Assembly: GCF_013389665.1 (NCBI RefSeq)
Contig: NZ_CP058316.1
Coordinates: 1,674,001-1,738,000 of the forward strand
Reading direction: 5' to 3'
Source: Microbacterium oleivorans
GTDB taxonomy: Bacteria > Actinomycetota > Actinomycetes > Actinomycetales > Microbacteriaceae
Length of the DNA stretch: 64,000 bases
Shown one piece after another: positions 8,169-17,309 of the stretch. Both the position numbers and the translations under genes were made by a program. Within the stretch, counting starts at the first letter, position 1, and each line of letters starts with the position of its first letter. The notes under the pieces were generated by a model. The model was not told the origin of the DNA and did no database searches. It saw only the letters and a list, made by a program, of their open reading frames with translations.

Positions 8169-9233
8169 TCAGCCGGCGTACTCGGGAGCCGCGGGGAGGC
8201 CGAAGAAGTCTTCGAGAGTGCGGTAGCCGCCCTCCGCGTAGCGGGTCGCGAGGTCGATGCCGATGAAGCGCAGGTGCCAGGGCTCGTACTCGTAGCCGGT
8301 GATCGCCGTGTCGCCGTCGCCGTACCGCACGATGAAGCCGAACCGGTGGGCGTTCGCCGTGACCCACTCCGACTGCGCCATGCCGCCGAAGCGCTCGATC
8401 GTCCCGCAGCCCGCGTCGCAGGCCACGATGTCGACGGCGAGGCCGGTCTGGTGCTCGCTGTGCCCCGGGCGGGCACTGGTCAGGTCGGCATTGCGCTGAC
8501 CGAGCTGACCGACGTAGGAGCGGTAGGTCGAGACCTGTCGATCGTACGATCGGAACCCGCTGTTGACCCCGATCTCGCCGGCACCCTCCGCGCGCGCGGC
8601 CCCGACCAGTTGCGACAGCGCCGCCGCGACATCCGCTCGCATGTGTCCGCCGCTGGTCCGCTCGACGCCCTCGGCGCGCGCCTGCGGCTCGGGCCAGTAG
8701 TCGATGGGATCGAGCGCGTTGAGCTTGTTGACCACGACCCAGGTCCGACCCGCCGCATGCAGATCGATGCAGGGCGCGGCACCGCTGGCGACGGCGACCC
8801 GGAAGGGTTCCGCGCCACCCGCCGCCGCGATCACGTCGGCGTCACTGCCCGATGCGAGCGCTTCGGAGACGGCCGGGTCCCCGCACAGGTCCGCGGGGGC
8901 CGGCTCCCCGCGGGCCGCGTCCGGCTCGACCGCGGCGGCCGCCTGGCCCGATTGGGCCGGCGCCGGCAGCACCGTCGCGCGGGGCGCATCGGCGCGGGCG
9001 TCACCGATGAGGGCCGCCACGGCATCCGTGCGCTCGGGTGCCTCCGTCGTCATCCCCGAGACGACGCCCCCGACCGCGAGGGCCGCTCCCCCGACGAGCA
9101 CGAGCGCGAGGACTCCCGCGACCAGTCGACGACGCCGGTACACAGCCGGAGCCGGCTGCTCCGCAGGGCCATGATGCGCGTCGGCGGAGCCGCGTTCTCG
9201 AAGCTCCCGCCGCGTGGGCAGGGGACGCGACAC
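8169..9233 (-). CDS. VanY-like D-alanyl-D-alanine carboxypeptidase (M15B)
   Basis: Membrane-anchored zinc peptidase that trims the peptidoglycan stem peptide. From the GTG at 9233 (after GAGGGCGGAG) the protein has 354 residues: a basic cytoplasmic N-terminus with the PTRRELRE motif common in Microbacteriaceae membrane proteins, one transmembrane helix (about 37-58), a low-complexity linker and a C-terminal M15 domain. Zinc and catalytic motifs are visible: SARPGHSEHQTGLAVDI (SxHxxGxAxD) and EPWHLRF (ExxH). A longer reading frame upstream to 9584 would run across the promoter of the divergent gene and is unlikely. It is transcribed away from the SOS-controlled radical SAM gene, so the intergenic LexA-type box lies 119 bp upstream of it. 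Confidence 0.88.
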   Translation of the reverse strand: MSRPLPTRRELRERGSADAHHGPAEQPAPAVYRRRRLVAGVLALVLVGGAALAVGGVVSGMTTEAPERTDAVAALIGDARADAPRATVLPAPAQSGQAAAAVEPDAARGEPAPADLCGDPAVSEALASGSDADVIAAAGGAEPFRVAVASGAAPCIDLHAAGRTWVVVNKLNALDPIDYWPEPQARAEGVERTSGGHMRADVAAALSQLVGAARAEGAGEIGVNSGFRSYDRQVSTYRSYVGQLGQRNADLTSARPGHSEHQTGLAVDIVACDAGCGTIERFGGMAQSEWVTANAHRFGFIVRYGDGDTAITGYEYEPWHLRFIGIDLATRYAEGGYRTLEDFFGLPAAPEYAG

Positions 9234-9340
9234 CGCTCCGCCCTCACGGCGCGAGCGACGCGTCTCGTGCTGGGTCGGGGGCGCCACGCATCCATCATGC
9301 CCCGGGGCGAGGCGCGATCTCGGGAGCCCCGGGGTCCGGG

Positions 9341-9367
9341 TTGACAGCGCTTCGAATCTCTGTTCGA
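9341..9367 (+). promoter_or_regulatory. SOS (LexA-type) box with upstream -35 element
   Basis: TCGAATCTCTGTTCGA at 9352-9367 matches the actinobacterial LexA consensus TCGAAC-N4-GTTCGA with one mismatch. A TTGACA -35 hexamer sits directly upstream (9341-9346), and the gene starts 9 bp downstream of the box at 9376, so LexA binding would cover the promoter. Confidence 0.72.
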
Positions 9368-9375
9368 ATCTTTCC

Positions 9376-10437
9376 ATGCGATGGCACGGGCAGCAGATGG
9401 GTGTCGCGGATGCCGCGGCGCTGCCCGGGCTCGAGACGATCAACGGTCTGGTGCGCTCGGTCACCACGCCGGAGTTCGCCGGCGTGACCTTCCACGAGGT
9501 GATGTCACGATCTGCCCTCAACCGCGTACCCGGGCCGTCGGCCATGCCCTTCGACTGGACCGTCAACCCGTACCGCGGATGCACGCACGCCTGCGTCTAC
9601 TGCTTCGCCCGCGGCACGCACGAGTACCTCGACATGGACGCGGGAGCCGACTTCGACTCGCAGATCGTCGTGAAGCTCAACGTGGCCGAGGTGTTGCGCC
9701 GAGAGCTGGCCCGTCCGGGCTGGAGTCGCGAGCAGGTTGCTCTCGGCACGAACACCGACCCGTATCAGCGGGCCGAAGGCCGCTACCGACTGATGCCCGG
9801 CATCATCACCGCGCTGGTCGACAGCGGTACGCCCTTCTCCATCCTGACCAAGGGCACGCTGCTCCGCCGCGATCTGCCGCTGCTCACCGAGGCGGCGACA
9901 TCCGTGCCGGTCGACATCGCGATGTCGATCGCGGTGCTCGACGAACCTCTCCGTCAGCTGCTCGAGCCCGGGGCACCGACTTTCGCGGCGCGGCTCGAGA
10001 CGGTGCGGGCCGCAAGCGCGGCCGGCTTCCGGGTCACGGTCTTCCTGATGCCGATCGTGCCGCACCTGACCGACTCCGTCGAGGTGCTCGATGCCGCGCT
10101 GACGCAGATAGCGGATGCCGGGGCGGCTCGGGTCGTGTATGGCGCGATGCACCTGCGCCCGGGGGTGAAGCCCTGGTTCCAGCAGTGGTTGGCGCGCGAA
10201 CGACCCGATCTCGTGCCGGCGTACCGCGGCCTCTACCCCGGGGCAGCCGTTCAGGCGCCGCAGGGGTACCGCCGCATGCTCGCCGCCCGCGTGCGACCGC
10301 TGCTGGCGCGGCTCCGACTGCGTGGCGGCCTCGAAGAAGAAGAGGCGCAGCCGAGCACGCGCCGGTTCCGCCCCGGCCCGGTGGTCACCACCTCGCGCGG
10401 CCGCGCCGCCGCCGCATCCGCCCCCACGCTCTTCTGA
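9376..10437 (+). CDS. Radical SAM protein of the Rv2578c family
   Basis: Radical S-adenosylmethionine enzyme, 353 residues, related to spore photoproduct lyase-like proteins; its reaction is not established. The [4Fe-4S] ligands are visible as CTHACVYC (C69, C73, C76), followed by SAM-domain motifs such as LGTNTDPYQ and LTKGTLLRRD. Start ATG at 9376 was chosen because it lies just downstream of a TTGACA and a LexA-type box and gives the family N-terminus (MRWHGQQM). As I recall, the M. tuberculosis homologue Rv2578c is also in the LexA regulon, so the box supports a DNA-damage role. It ends before a strong bidirectional hairpin. Family firm, function inferred. Confidence 0.88.
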   Translation: MRWHGQQMGVADAAALPGLETINGLVRSVTTPEFAGVTFHEVMSRSALNRVPGPSAMPFDWTVNPYRGCTHACVYCFARGTHEYLDMDAGADFDSQIVVKLNVAEVLRRELARPGWSREQVALGTNTDPYQRAEGRYRLMPGIITALVDSGTPFSILTKGTLLRRDLPLLTEAATSVPVDIAMSIAVLDEPLRQLLEPGAPTFAARLETVRAASAAGFRVTVFLMPIVPHLTDSVEVLDAALTQIADAGAARVVYGAMHLRPGVKPWFQQWLARERPDLVPAYRGLYPGAAVQAPQGYRRMLAARVRPLLARLRLRGGLEEEEAQPSTRRFRPGPVVTTSRGRAAAASAPTLF

Positions 10438-10484
10438 CCCGTTCGCGTCACACACCCCCCCCGCCCCGTACCCCACCGCACCGT

Positions 10485-10531
10485 GCACGCGAAAGCCCGC
10501 GAGTCGGCGAGACTCGCGGGCTTTCGCGTGC
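10485..10531. terminator. Bidirectional terminator hairpin
   Basis: A perfect 21-bp inverted repeat (10485-10505 and 10511-10531) with a 5-nt loop lies between the convergent radical SAM and helicase genes. The stem contains CGAAAGCCCGCGAGTC and its complement. There is no U-tract, as is common for actinobacterial terminators. Confidence 0.85.
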
Positions 10532-10554
10532 GGCGTGCGGCGTGCGGCGTCGGG

Positions 10555-12741
10555 TCAGGCGTCGACGTTCGCGAGCTGGCGGCCCGAGACCTCCTCGAGG
10601 AGGTCGTCGCCCGGACGCACATCGTCGAACGGCGCCTCGATCTCGGCGCGCTCGAGCATCTCGGTCATCCGGCGACGACGCTGGCGGGTGATGAGGGTCA
10701 CGACCGACCCGGCGCGACCCGCGCGACCGGTGCGACCCGAGCGGTGCAGGTACGTCTTGTACTCGTCGGGCGCATCGGCCTGGATGACGAGGTCGATGTC
10801 GTCGACGTGGATGCCGCGGGCGGCGACATCCGTAGCGACGAGGACGCGCACCTTGCCGTCGGTCAGCCGCTGCAGGTTGCGGGTTCGCTTGCCCTGGTTG
10901 AGGTCGCCGTGCAGCGCGACCGCGGCGATCCCCTGATCCTCGAACTGCTCGGCGAGCATCTCGGCGTAGGCGCGGGTCCGCGCGAAGACGAGGGTCTTGC
11001 CGTCACGGTCGACGAGCGAATTGAGGATCTCGGCCTTGTCTCGGTGGTCGAGCACCAGGATGCGGTGGTCGATGGTCGAGGTGTCCTGGCTCTCACCGGC
11101 GACCTCGTAGACGGCCGGCTCGACGAGGAACTCGTCGACGAGGGCCGCGACCTCGCGGTCGAGCGTGGCGGAGAAGAGCAGCTTCTGCGCACCGTCCTGC
11201 ACCAGGCGAAGGATGCGCTGCATCGGCTCGAGGAAGCCCAGCTCGCTCATGTGGTCGGCCTCGTCGAGCACGACGATGCTGATCTGCGAGAGGTCGAGCT
11301 TGCCCTGGTTCTGCAGGTCCTCGATGCGTCCGGGCGTGCCGATGATGATGTCGACACCCTTCTTGAGGGCTCCGACCTGACGCGCCTGCGGCACGCCGCC
11401 GTAGATCTGCGTGGTGAACAGGCCGACGCTGCGGGCGATGGCCTGCACGGTGCGGTCGATCTGCAGCGCGAGCTCGCGCGTCGGGGCGAGGATGAGCGCC
11501 TGCGGCGATCGCCCGAACTCACGACGCTTGCCGGCCTGCTTGCGCAGGAGAGCCTCGACGAGCGGGGCGCCGAACGCGATGGTCTTGCCCGAGCCGGTGC
11601 GCCCGCGAGCGAGCACGTCCTTGCCGTCGAGGATCGGCGGAATCGTCGCCGCCTGGATCGGGAACGGGGATGCCGCACCGAGCGCCTCGAGCTGACGGAC
11701 GATGTTGTCGCCGAGGCCCAGGTCGGAGAACGACGACTGCGCTACGGACGCAGCGTCGACGGCCTCGGCCTGCAGACGCTCGTGCACGGTGTCGACGTGG
11801 TCCTGGTGCGCCTTCGACTTCGTCTCGGCGGCCCAGTCCGACCGGCTGGGACCGTCGTTGCGGCGGGGACGGTCATCCCGCGCCGGGCGCTCCGAGAATT
11901 CGCGACGGGGGCGGTCGTCGAACGAACGCGCAGGACGGTCGCCGAAGTCACGACGGGGGCGGTCGTCCCGAGCCGGACGGTCGTTACGGTTGGGCCGGTC
12001 GCCGAAGTCACGACGGGGACGGTCGTCGAACGAACGCGCAGGACGGTCGTTACGGTTGGGCCGGTCGCCGAAGTCACGACGGGGACGGTCGTCGAACGAA
12101 CGCGCCGGACGGTCACCGAAGTCACGACGGGGACGGTCGTCGAACGAACGCGCCGGACGGTCACCCGAGTCACGACGGGGACGATCGTCCCGAGCCGGAC
12201 GGTCGTTGCGGTTGGGCCGGTCGCCGAAGTCACGACGGGGACGGTCGTCGAACGAACGCGCAGGACGGTCGCCCGAGTCCCGACGGGGACGGTCGTCGAA
12301 CGAACGCGCAGGACGGTCGCCCGAGTCCCGACGCGGACGGTCGTCGCGGTACGAGGGGCGGGCGTCACCGAACGTGCGCCGGTCGCCGCGAGGCTGCGCC
12401 TCGTAGGGACGGCGGCCGCCGGCGTCGTTGCGCCGCTCGTCGCGGGGAGCACGGTCTTCGCGCGAGGGCCGGTCGCCGCGGGGGGCGCGGTCGTCGCGGG
12501 CATGCGAACGGATGCCGCGGGCCTCGTCACGGCCGGCGCGCTCCTGTGCGGACCAGCGGTTCTTGCGGCCGGTGTCCTCGGGCTCGGCGCGGTAGCCGCG
12601 GTGGCTCGGGCTCTTGCTGCCCGGGGTGCCCGCCGACGACTGGCCGGGTCGACGCTTGGCGTCCTGGTAGGGGGTCTTCTTGCCGTAGCGGGGCTCGAAG
12701 TTCTGAGCGCGGCCGCCGGCCGGCTTCTTGTTCTTGGGCAT
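10555..12741 (-). CDS. DEAD-box ATP-dependent RNA helicase with repeat-rich N-terminus
   Basis: RNA-remodelling ATPase of 728 residues, likely for ribosome assembly or mRNA turnover. Start ATG 12741 follows GAAGGA. Residues about 1-320 are a charged disordered region (PKNKKPAGGRAQNFEPRYG, then DRPxRD-type repeats). The helicase core follows: Q-motif around FSDLGLGDNIV, Walker A GRTGSGKT, PTRELALQ, VLDEADHM (DEAD box), FSAT, VLVATDVAARGIHVDD and HRSGRTGRAG. Unusually, the long disordered tail is N-terminal rather than C-terminal. Monocistronic between a hairpin and an untranscribed-looking 240-bp gap (12742-12983) in which I see no gene. Family certain; which paralogue (RhlE-, CsdA-like) is not decidable. 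Confidence 0.95.
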   Translation of the reverse strand: MPKNKKPAGGRAQNFEPRYGKKTPYQDAKRRPGQSSAGTPGSKSPSHRGYRAEPEDTGRKNRWSAQERAGRDEARGIRSHARDDRAPRGDRPSREDRAPRDERRNDAGGRRPYEAQPRGDRRTFGDARPSYRDDRPRRDSGDRPARSFDDRPRRDSGDRPARSFDDRPRRDFGDRPNRNDRPARDDRPRRDSGDRPARSFDDRPRRDFGDRPARSFDDRPRRDFGDRPNRNDRPARSFDDRPRRDFGDRPNRNDRPARDDRPRRDFGDRPARSFDDRPRREFSERPARDDRPRRNDGPSRSDWAAETKSKAHQDHVDTVHERLQAEAVDAASVAQSSFSDLGLGDNIVRQLEALGAASPFPIQAATIPPILDGKDVLARGRTGSGKTIAFGAPLVEALLRKQAGKRREFGRSPQALILAPTRELALQIDRTVQAIARSVGLFTTQIYGGVPQARQVGALKKGVDIIIGTPGRIEDLQNQGKLDLSQISIVVLDEADHMSELGFLEPMQRILRLVQDGAQKLLFSATLDREVAALVDEFLVEPAVYEVAGESQDTSTIDHRILVLDHRDKAEILNSLVDRDGKTLVFARTRAYAEMLAEQFEDQGIAAVALHGDLNQGKRTRNLQRLTDGKVRVLVATDVAARGIHVDDIDLVIQADAPDEYKTYLHRSGRTGRAGRAGSVVTLITRQRRRRMTEMLERAEIEAPFDDVRPGDDLLEEVSGRQLANVDA
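11861..12350. repeat. In-frame 48-bp tandem repeats in the helicase gene
   Basis: Near-identical 48-bp units (16 residues, DDRPRRDFGDRPARSF-like) alternate with units carrying NRNDRPARD. Neighbouring copies differ by only a few bases, for example at 12064-12111 and 12112-12159, suggesting recent expansion or homogenisation. Confidence 0.85.
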
Positions 12742-12976
12742 GGGTGTGTCCTTCGGGTTCTCTGCACGAGAACAGCATCCGCGCACGCGGGAAACCCGGG
12801 CATCCGTCGGCCGGGGGCCATTCACATGATGGTCATGCGCGCCGATCGGCGCTCACCATCGGCCCCTTGGACTCACAAAACCTGTCGCGATCACGCGCTG
12901 CCCAGAGCCGACCAGCCAACGATACGGCATCCTCCTGAGAATCTCCCGGCCCCTCTCACCGCTCGAGTGCCGGAAC

Positions 12977-12993
12977 CCCGGCCTCAGGCCGGG
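12977..12993 (-). terminator. Hairpin centred on the RND gene stop codon
   Basis: CCCGGCC and GGCCGGG flank TCA, the complement of the RND gene's stop codon, giving a 7-bp stem with the stop codon as its loop. It may end the RND transcript before the 240-bp gap; no T-run is present. Confidence 0.4.
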
Positions 12994-15900
12994 CGACGAC
13001 GGCGCGGCCCGCGGGAGGGGCCGGGGATGGCACGCCCGGCGCGGCGGACGGTCGCGCCGCCCGAATCGCGCTCGTCGTCCGCATCCGGAGCGACGGGGAT
13101 GACGAGGTGCGTGGGCTCGTCGGGCGATCCGTCGACGGGCACGACGAGGTGCGTCGGCTCGGCGGTGGCCGCCTCGGCGAGGCGACGCTCGCGCCGGGTC
13201 ATCGGAACCCGCGCGGGGCCGGAGGCGTCGTCGCTCGTCGACTCGTCGGCGCCGCCGGCCGACCGGTGACGGCGGGCGGCGCGGCGCTCGCGCGCACCCT
13301 CGACGAGGTTGTAGAGCGTGGGAAGGACGAGCAGCGTCAGCACCGTCGACGAGATGAGCCCGCCGATCACGACGATCGCGAGGGGCTGCGAGATGAATCC
13401 GCCGTGGCCCGTGATGCCCAGCGCCATGGGCGTCAGCGCGAAGATCGTCGCGAGCGCCGTCATGAGGATCGGGCGGAGTCGTCGCGAGCCGCCGGCGATC
13501 GTCGCGTCGTGCGCCGACAGCCCCTTCTCGCGGTATTGGTTCACGAGGTCGATGAGCACGATGGCGTTGGTCACCACGATGCCGATGAGCATCAGCACGC
13601 CGATGAGCGACGCGACGCCGAGGGGGATGCCGGTGGAGATCTGCAGCAGGATGGCGCCCGTCGCGGCGAAGGGCACCGAGATGAGCAGCAGCAGCGGCTG
13701 ACGCAGCGACTTGAAGGTCGCGACCATGACGATGTAGACGATCAGGATGGCCGCGAGCGCCGCGAGCCCGAGCTGCACGAAGGCATCCTGCTGCTGCGTC
13801 AGCACGCCGCCGACCTCGGCGTCGGCGCCCTGGGGCAGCTCGACCGTCTCGAGGGCGTCGGCGACCACGGCCGAGGCGGTGTTCAGATCGTCCCCCGAGG
13901 GGGTGACGGTGATCGTCGCCGTGCGCTGGCCGCGCTGGGTCGTGATCGAGGTGGGACCTTCGCTCTGCTCCACCGTGGCGACGTCCTGCAGCGGCACGGG
14001 ACCACCGGCCGTCGGGATGGTGAGCTGGCGCAGCTCGTCGATCGTGGCCGGCGCCTGCGATGCGGCGAGGTACACCGTGAGCGAGGTGTCGTCGATCTCC
14101 ACCGTGCCGATCGACTGCGGCTGCATGGTGCTCGAGACGATGCCGCCGACGGCGACCTCCGACAGACCGAGGGATGCCGCGGCGTCGCGGTCGACCGTCA
14201 CCGCGATGTACGGCAGCGATGCCGAGAGGTTCGAGGTGACCTGGCTGATCCCGTCGGCTCCGTCGAGCGAGGCTACGACCGCATCGGCGGCATCCTGGAG
14301 TGCTCCCTGGTCGGGTGCGGTGACGTCGATCTCGATGTCACTCGAGCCGAAGCCGCCCCCGCCCGCGGCGATCTGGATGTCGCCGACCCCGTCGAGGTCG
14401 GCGACGGCCCGCTGCACGCGGTCGCGCACCTCGAGCTGGTCGTCCGCGCTGTCGGTCGTGATCGAGTAGGTGACGCCGCCCCCGCCGCCCGAGAAGGCGT
14501 CGCGCAACTGCGAGCCGGAGGAGCCGATCGAGACCTGGACGGCGTCGATGCCCTCGAGGTCGGCGATCGCCTCCTCGACGCGCTGCGCCGCGGCGTCCTC
14601 CGCCTCGAGCGACGCGGCGGGGCCGAGCGACTGCGTCATGGTGAAGGTGTTCTGGCCCGAGTCGCCGAGGAAGTTCGTCTTCATGAGCGGCACGGTGAAC
14701 CCGGTGCCCACCAGCACGATGAGCGCCGCGACGAGCGTGACGACGGAATGACGGAGGGTCCACCGCAGCACCGGCAGGTACGCCTTCTGCAGGCGGGAGG
14801 GCGGCGCATCCGGGTGCTCCGGGTCGATCTGCCGGCCGGCGGCGTCGACGACGGGCTTGCCGGGCCGGAGGAACCAGTAGGCCAGCACCGGCACGATCGT
14901 CAGCGAGACGAACAGCGACGCCGACATGGCGATCGTCACCGTCAGGGCGAACGGTCGGAACAGCTCACCGGTCAGATCCCCGACGAAGGCGATCGGCAGG
15001 AAGACGGCGACGGTGGTGATGGTGGATGCCGTGATGGCGGCGGCAACCTCGCGCACGGCGAGGGTGATCGCGGCGAGCTTGTCGGCGCCCTCGACGTAGT
15101 GGCGTTTGATGTTCTCGATGACGACGATGGAGTCGTCGACGACGCGTCCGATCGCGATGGTCAGAGCCCCGAGGGTCAGGATGTTCAGCGAGTAGCCGAA
15201 CGCCTGGATCCCGACGAAGGTGATCAGCACGCTCGTGGGGATCGAGATCGCCGTCACGATGGTCGAGCGCACCGACAGCAGGAACACCAGGATCACCAGG
15301 ACGGCGAAGACCAGGCCCAGCAGACCCTCCTGCGCGAGGGCCTCGATGGACTGCTCGATGAACGGCGCCTGATCGAAGACGACGGTGAACTCGGCGTCGC
15401 CGCCCAGGCCGTCCTCGAGGGCGGGGAGCGCGGCGAGCACGCCGCGCGAGACGTCGACGGTGTTCGCGGCGGGCAGCTTGGTGACGGCGATCGTCAGAGC
15501 GGGCTGGCCGTCGACCCGCGAGATCGAGGTGATGGGCGCCGGCTCCTGGGTCACGGCGGCCACGGACCCGAGGGTGGTGGTGCCGTTCCCGAGCTGCGCG
15601 GCATCCGTCGGCACCAGCGGCAGCGCCGCCAGTTCGTCGGCCGAGGTGATCTTCGCGCCGGTCTGCACCGTGAGCGACTCATCGCCCTCGGTGATCTGGC
15701 CGCCGGGGAAGAGGATGCCGTTCTGGTCGAGGGCGTCGCGGATGGCCTGCTGCGTGAACCCGGCTTCGGCGAGGGCCGCCTGGTCGGGCGTGATGGTGAT
15801 GCGCTCGGTCCGGCCGCCGACCACCTGGGCCGCGTTGACACCGTCTACGTCCTCGAGGTCGGGGATGACGGACTGCTCGAGCCGCGCCTGCACCGACTCC

Positions 15901-16346
15901 TCGTCGTCGTAGCCCGTCACGGCGAGCTGGATGACGGGGAAGTCGTCGATCGAGAAGCTCAGGACGTTGGGGCTGACGCCCTCGGGCAGCTGGCTCTCGA
16001 TGCGGTTGATCGCCTGCAGGATCTTCTGCTCGGCGGTGGCGAGGTCCGTGCCGTAGGTGAAGGAGGCCTGGATGATCGACGCGTTGGTCGAGCTCGTCGC
16101 GATCGTCGACTCGAGCCCCGGCACGCCCTGGATCGCGGTCTCGATGGGAGTCGAGACGTCGGTGTTGACGACCTCGGGCGAGGCACCGGGGTAGGTCGTG
16201 ACGACCGAGAGCTGCGGCAGCTCGATCGAGGGGATGAGCTCCTGCTTGAGGCTGGTCAGCGCGAGCCCGCCGAACACCGCGGCGACGATCGTGATCAGTG
16301 CGATGAGCGCGCGGTTCTTCAGGCTCAGGACGGCGAGTTTCGACAC
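12984..16346 (-). CDS. RND-family efflux permease (AcrB/HAE1-like)
   Basis: Proton-driven inner-membrane exporter of 1120 residues. The typical RND layout is visible: TM1 (RALIALITIVAAVFGGLAL), a large periplasmic-type loop, TM2-6 with the proton-relay motif GRVVDDSIVVIENI, a second large loop, and a closing TM cluster containing GGFISQPLAIVVIGG. A hydrophilic tail of about 80 residues carries two copies of a THLV(V/I)PV motif. GTG start at 16346 chosen because AGGGA precedes it and the family N-terminus (SKLAVLSLKNRA) begins there; an ATG 69 bp upstream is possible. No membrane-fusion partner or regulator is adjacent, as is usual for actinobacterial HAE-type permeases. Substrate unknown. Confidence 0.92.
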   Translation of the reverse strand: MSKLAVLSLKNRALIALITIVAAVFGGLALTSLKQELIPSIELPQLSVVTTYPGASPEVVNTDVSTPIETAIQGVPGLESTIATSSTNASIIQASFTYGTDLATAEQKILQAINRIESQLPEGVSPNVLSFSIDDFPVIQLAVTGYDDEESVQARLEQSVIPDLEDVDGVNAAQVVGGRTERITITPDQAALAEAGFTQQAIRDALDQNGILFPGGQITEGDESLTVQTGAKITSADELAALPLVPTDAAQLGNGTTTLGSVAAVTQEPAPITSISRVDGQPALTIAVTKLPAANTVDVSRGVLAALPALEDGLGGDAEFTVVFDQAPFIEQSIEALAQEGLLGLVFAVLVILVFLLSVRSTIVTAISIPTSVLITFVGIQAFGYSLNILTLGALTIAIGRVVDDSIVVIENIKRHYVEGADKLAAITLAVREVAAAITASTITTVAVFLPIAFVGDLTGELFRPFALTVTIAMSASLFVSLTIVPVLAYWFLRPGKPVVDAAGRQIDPEHPDAPPSRLQKAYLPVLRWTLRHSVVTLVAALIVLVGTGFTVPLMKTNFLGDSGQNTFTMTQSLGPAASLEAEDAAAQRVEEAIADLEGIDAVQVSIGSSGSQLRDAFSGGGGGVTYSITTDSADDQLEVRDRVQRAVADLDGVGDIQIAAGGGGFGSSDIEIDVTAPDQGALQDAADAVVASLDGADGISQVTSNLSASLPYIAVTVDRDAAASLGLSEVAVGGIVSSTMQPQSIGTVEIDDTSLTVYLAASQAPATIDELRQLTIPTAGGPVPLQDVATVEQSEGPTSITTQRGQRTATITVTPSGDDLNTASAVVADALETVELPQGADAEVGGVLTQQQDAFVQLGLAALAAILIVYIVMVATFKSLRQPLLLLISVPFAATGAILLQISTGIPLGVASLIGVLMLIGIVVTNAIVLIDLVNQYREKGLSAHDATIAGGSRRLRPILMTALATIFALTPMALGITGHGGFISQPLAIVVIGGLISSTVLTLLVLPTLYNLVEGARERRAARRHRSAGGADESTSDDASGPARVPMTRRERRLAEAATAEPTHLVVPVDGSPDEPTHLVIPVAPDADDERDSGGATVRRAGRAIPGPSRGPRRRRPA

Positions 16347-16466
16347 GGGATCCCTCGGAAGCGCCGCAACCGGCGCGCGATCGGTGGTGATGCGGGTTCG
16401 GACGCACGGCGGCATCCGTCGATACAGAAGTGTATCGACGCCCAGTATCCCACGCGTTCCCGGGCG

Positions 16467-16853
16467 TCAGCGCGGGATGAGACCACCGAGCGTGAGCCCG
16501 ATCGCGGCGGCGACCACGGCCGCGACGACGGTGCCGACGAGGTTCACGAGCGCCCAATCTCGGCGCCCGCGGCGGGCGAGCCGCACCGTGTCGACCGACA
16601 TCGTGCTGAATGTCGTGTACCCGCCGAGGAGCCCGACGCCGAGTACTGCGAGCCAATCGGGCGCCACGATCGTGCCGAGTCCGGTGATCAGCCCGAGGAG
16701 AGCGGAGCCGGAGACGTTGACGACGAGGATGCCGACGGGAAAGGCCTCGCGCCGGCCGCGCGTCACGACGATGTCGATGACGTACCGGATGCCGGCGCCG
16801 ACACCGCCCGCGACGATGAGGGCGACCAGCATCCCACCGCTGATCCCGTTCAC
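16467..16853 (-). CDS. crcB: Fluoride channel CrcB/Fluc, second subunit
   Basis: Membrane channel that exports fluoride, 128 residues with four hydrophobic helices. CrcB hallmarks are visible: VNVSGSALLG (Asn and Ser/Gly channel motif) and GGYTTFSTMSVD (TTFST, Phe-box region). The GTG at 16853 overlaps the stop of the upstream crcB copy (GTGA), so the two are translationally coupled and probably form the heterodimeric Fluc type. I see no fluoride-riboswitch core in the short region upstream of the pair. Confidence 0.92.
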   Translation of the reverse strand: MNGISGGMLVALIVAGGVGAGIRYVIDIVVTRGRREAFPVGILVVNVSGSALLGLITGLGTIVAPDWLAVLGVGLLGGYTTFSTMSVDTVRLARRGRRDWALVNLVGTVVAAVVAAAIGLTLGGLIPR

Positions 16854-17251
16854 GACGCGTCCTTCCCGCGGGCACCGACCGACAGGCCCAGGGCCGCGGT
16901 GACCAGGCCTCCGACGAGCGACACGATGACCAGGGCGAGTCCGACCACGGGGGCGTTCGTGGCGACCTGGATCGACTGCACCGCGAACGCGCTGTACGTC
17001 GTGAATCCGCCGAGGACCCCGGTTCCGACGAAGGCGCGCCAGCGCGGCCGCGCGTCGCCCCAGCGGCCGACGACGACGCCGAGCAGGAACGATCCGATGA
17101 GGTTGCACGCGAGCGTGATCGCGGGGACGACGAGCGGGTGCGTCCAACCCGTGAAGGGCACCGTGAGCAGGGCACGCGCCGCCACCCCCGCCGCCCCGCC
17201 GATCATCACGATCAGCAGCGTGAGGGGCGAGATCCGCACCCGATCGACCAC
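16850..17251 (-). CDS. crcB: Fluoride channel CrcB/Fluc, first subunit
   Basis: Partner fluoride channel subunit, 133 residues with four membrane helices. Visible motifs are CNLIGSFLLGVVVGR and GGFTTYSAFAVQ. GTG 17251 was chosen as the start because it gives a short basic leader before TM1; a second GTG at 17239 is also possible. It precedes and overlaps the second crcB. The paired arrangement with divergent sequences is the usual state in Gram-positive bacteria, where two half-channels assemble in opposite topology. Confidence 0.9.
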   Translation of the reverse strand: MVDRVRISPLTLLIVMIGGAAGVAARALLTVPFTGWTHPLVVPAITLACNLIGSFLLGVVVGRWGDARPRWRAFVGTGVLGGFTTYSAFAVQSIQVATNAPVVGLALVIVSLVGGLVTAALGLSVGARGKDAS

Positions 17252-17309
17252 GACGCCACCGTAGACCCGCGGCTTCGAGGGGCGCCGCCGCCACACCGCG
17301 CGACGGCCG

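Noticed and set aside
10483..13269. 928-codon plus-strand frame opposite the helicase gene
   Set aside because: Low-complexity Arg/Val/Thr translation mirrors the helicase repeats; the minus-strand frame has all DEAD-box motifs, a ribosome site and normal codon use.
13107..17264. 1385-codon plus-strand frame opposite the RND and crcB genes
   Set aside because: Arg/Gly/Asp-rich shadow frame typical of high-GC DNA; the minus strand carries clear RND and CrcB motifs.
17252..17309. Fluoride riboswitch upstream of crcB
   Set aside because: Only 58 bp lie between crcB and the topoisomerase stop and no crcB-motif pseudoknot is apparent.
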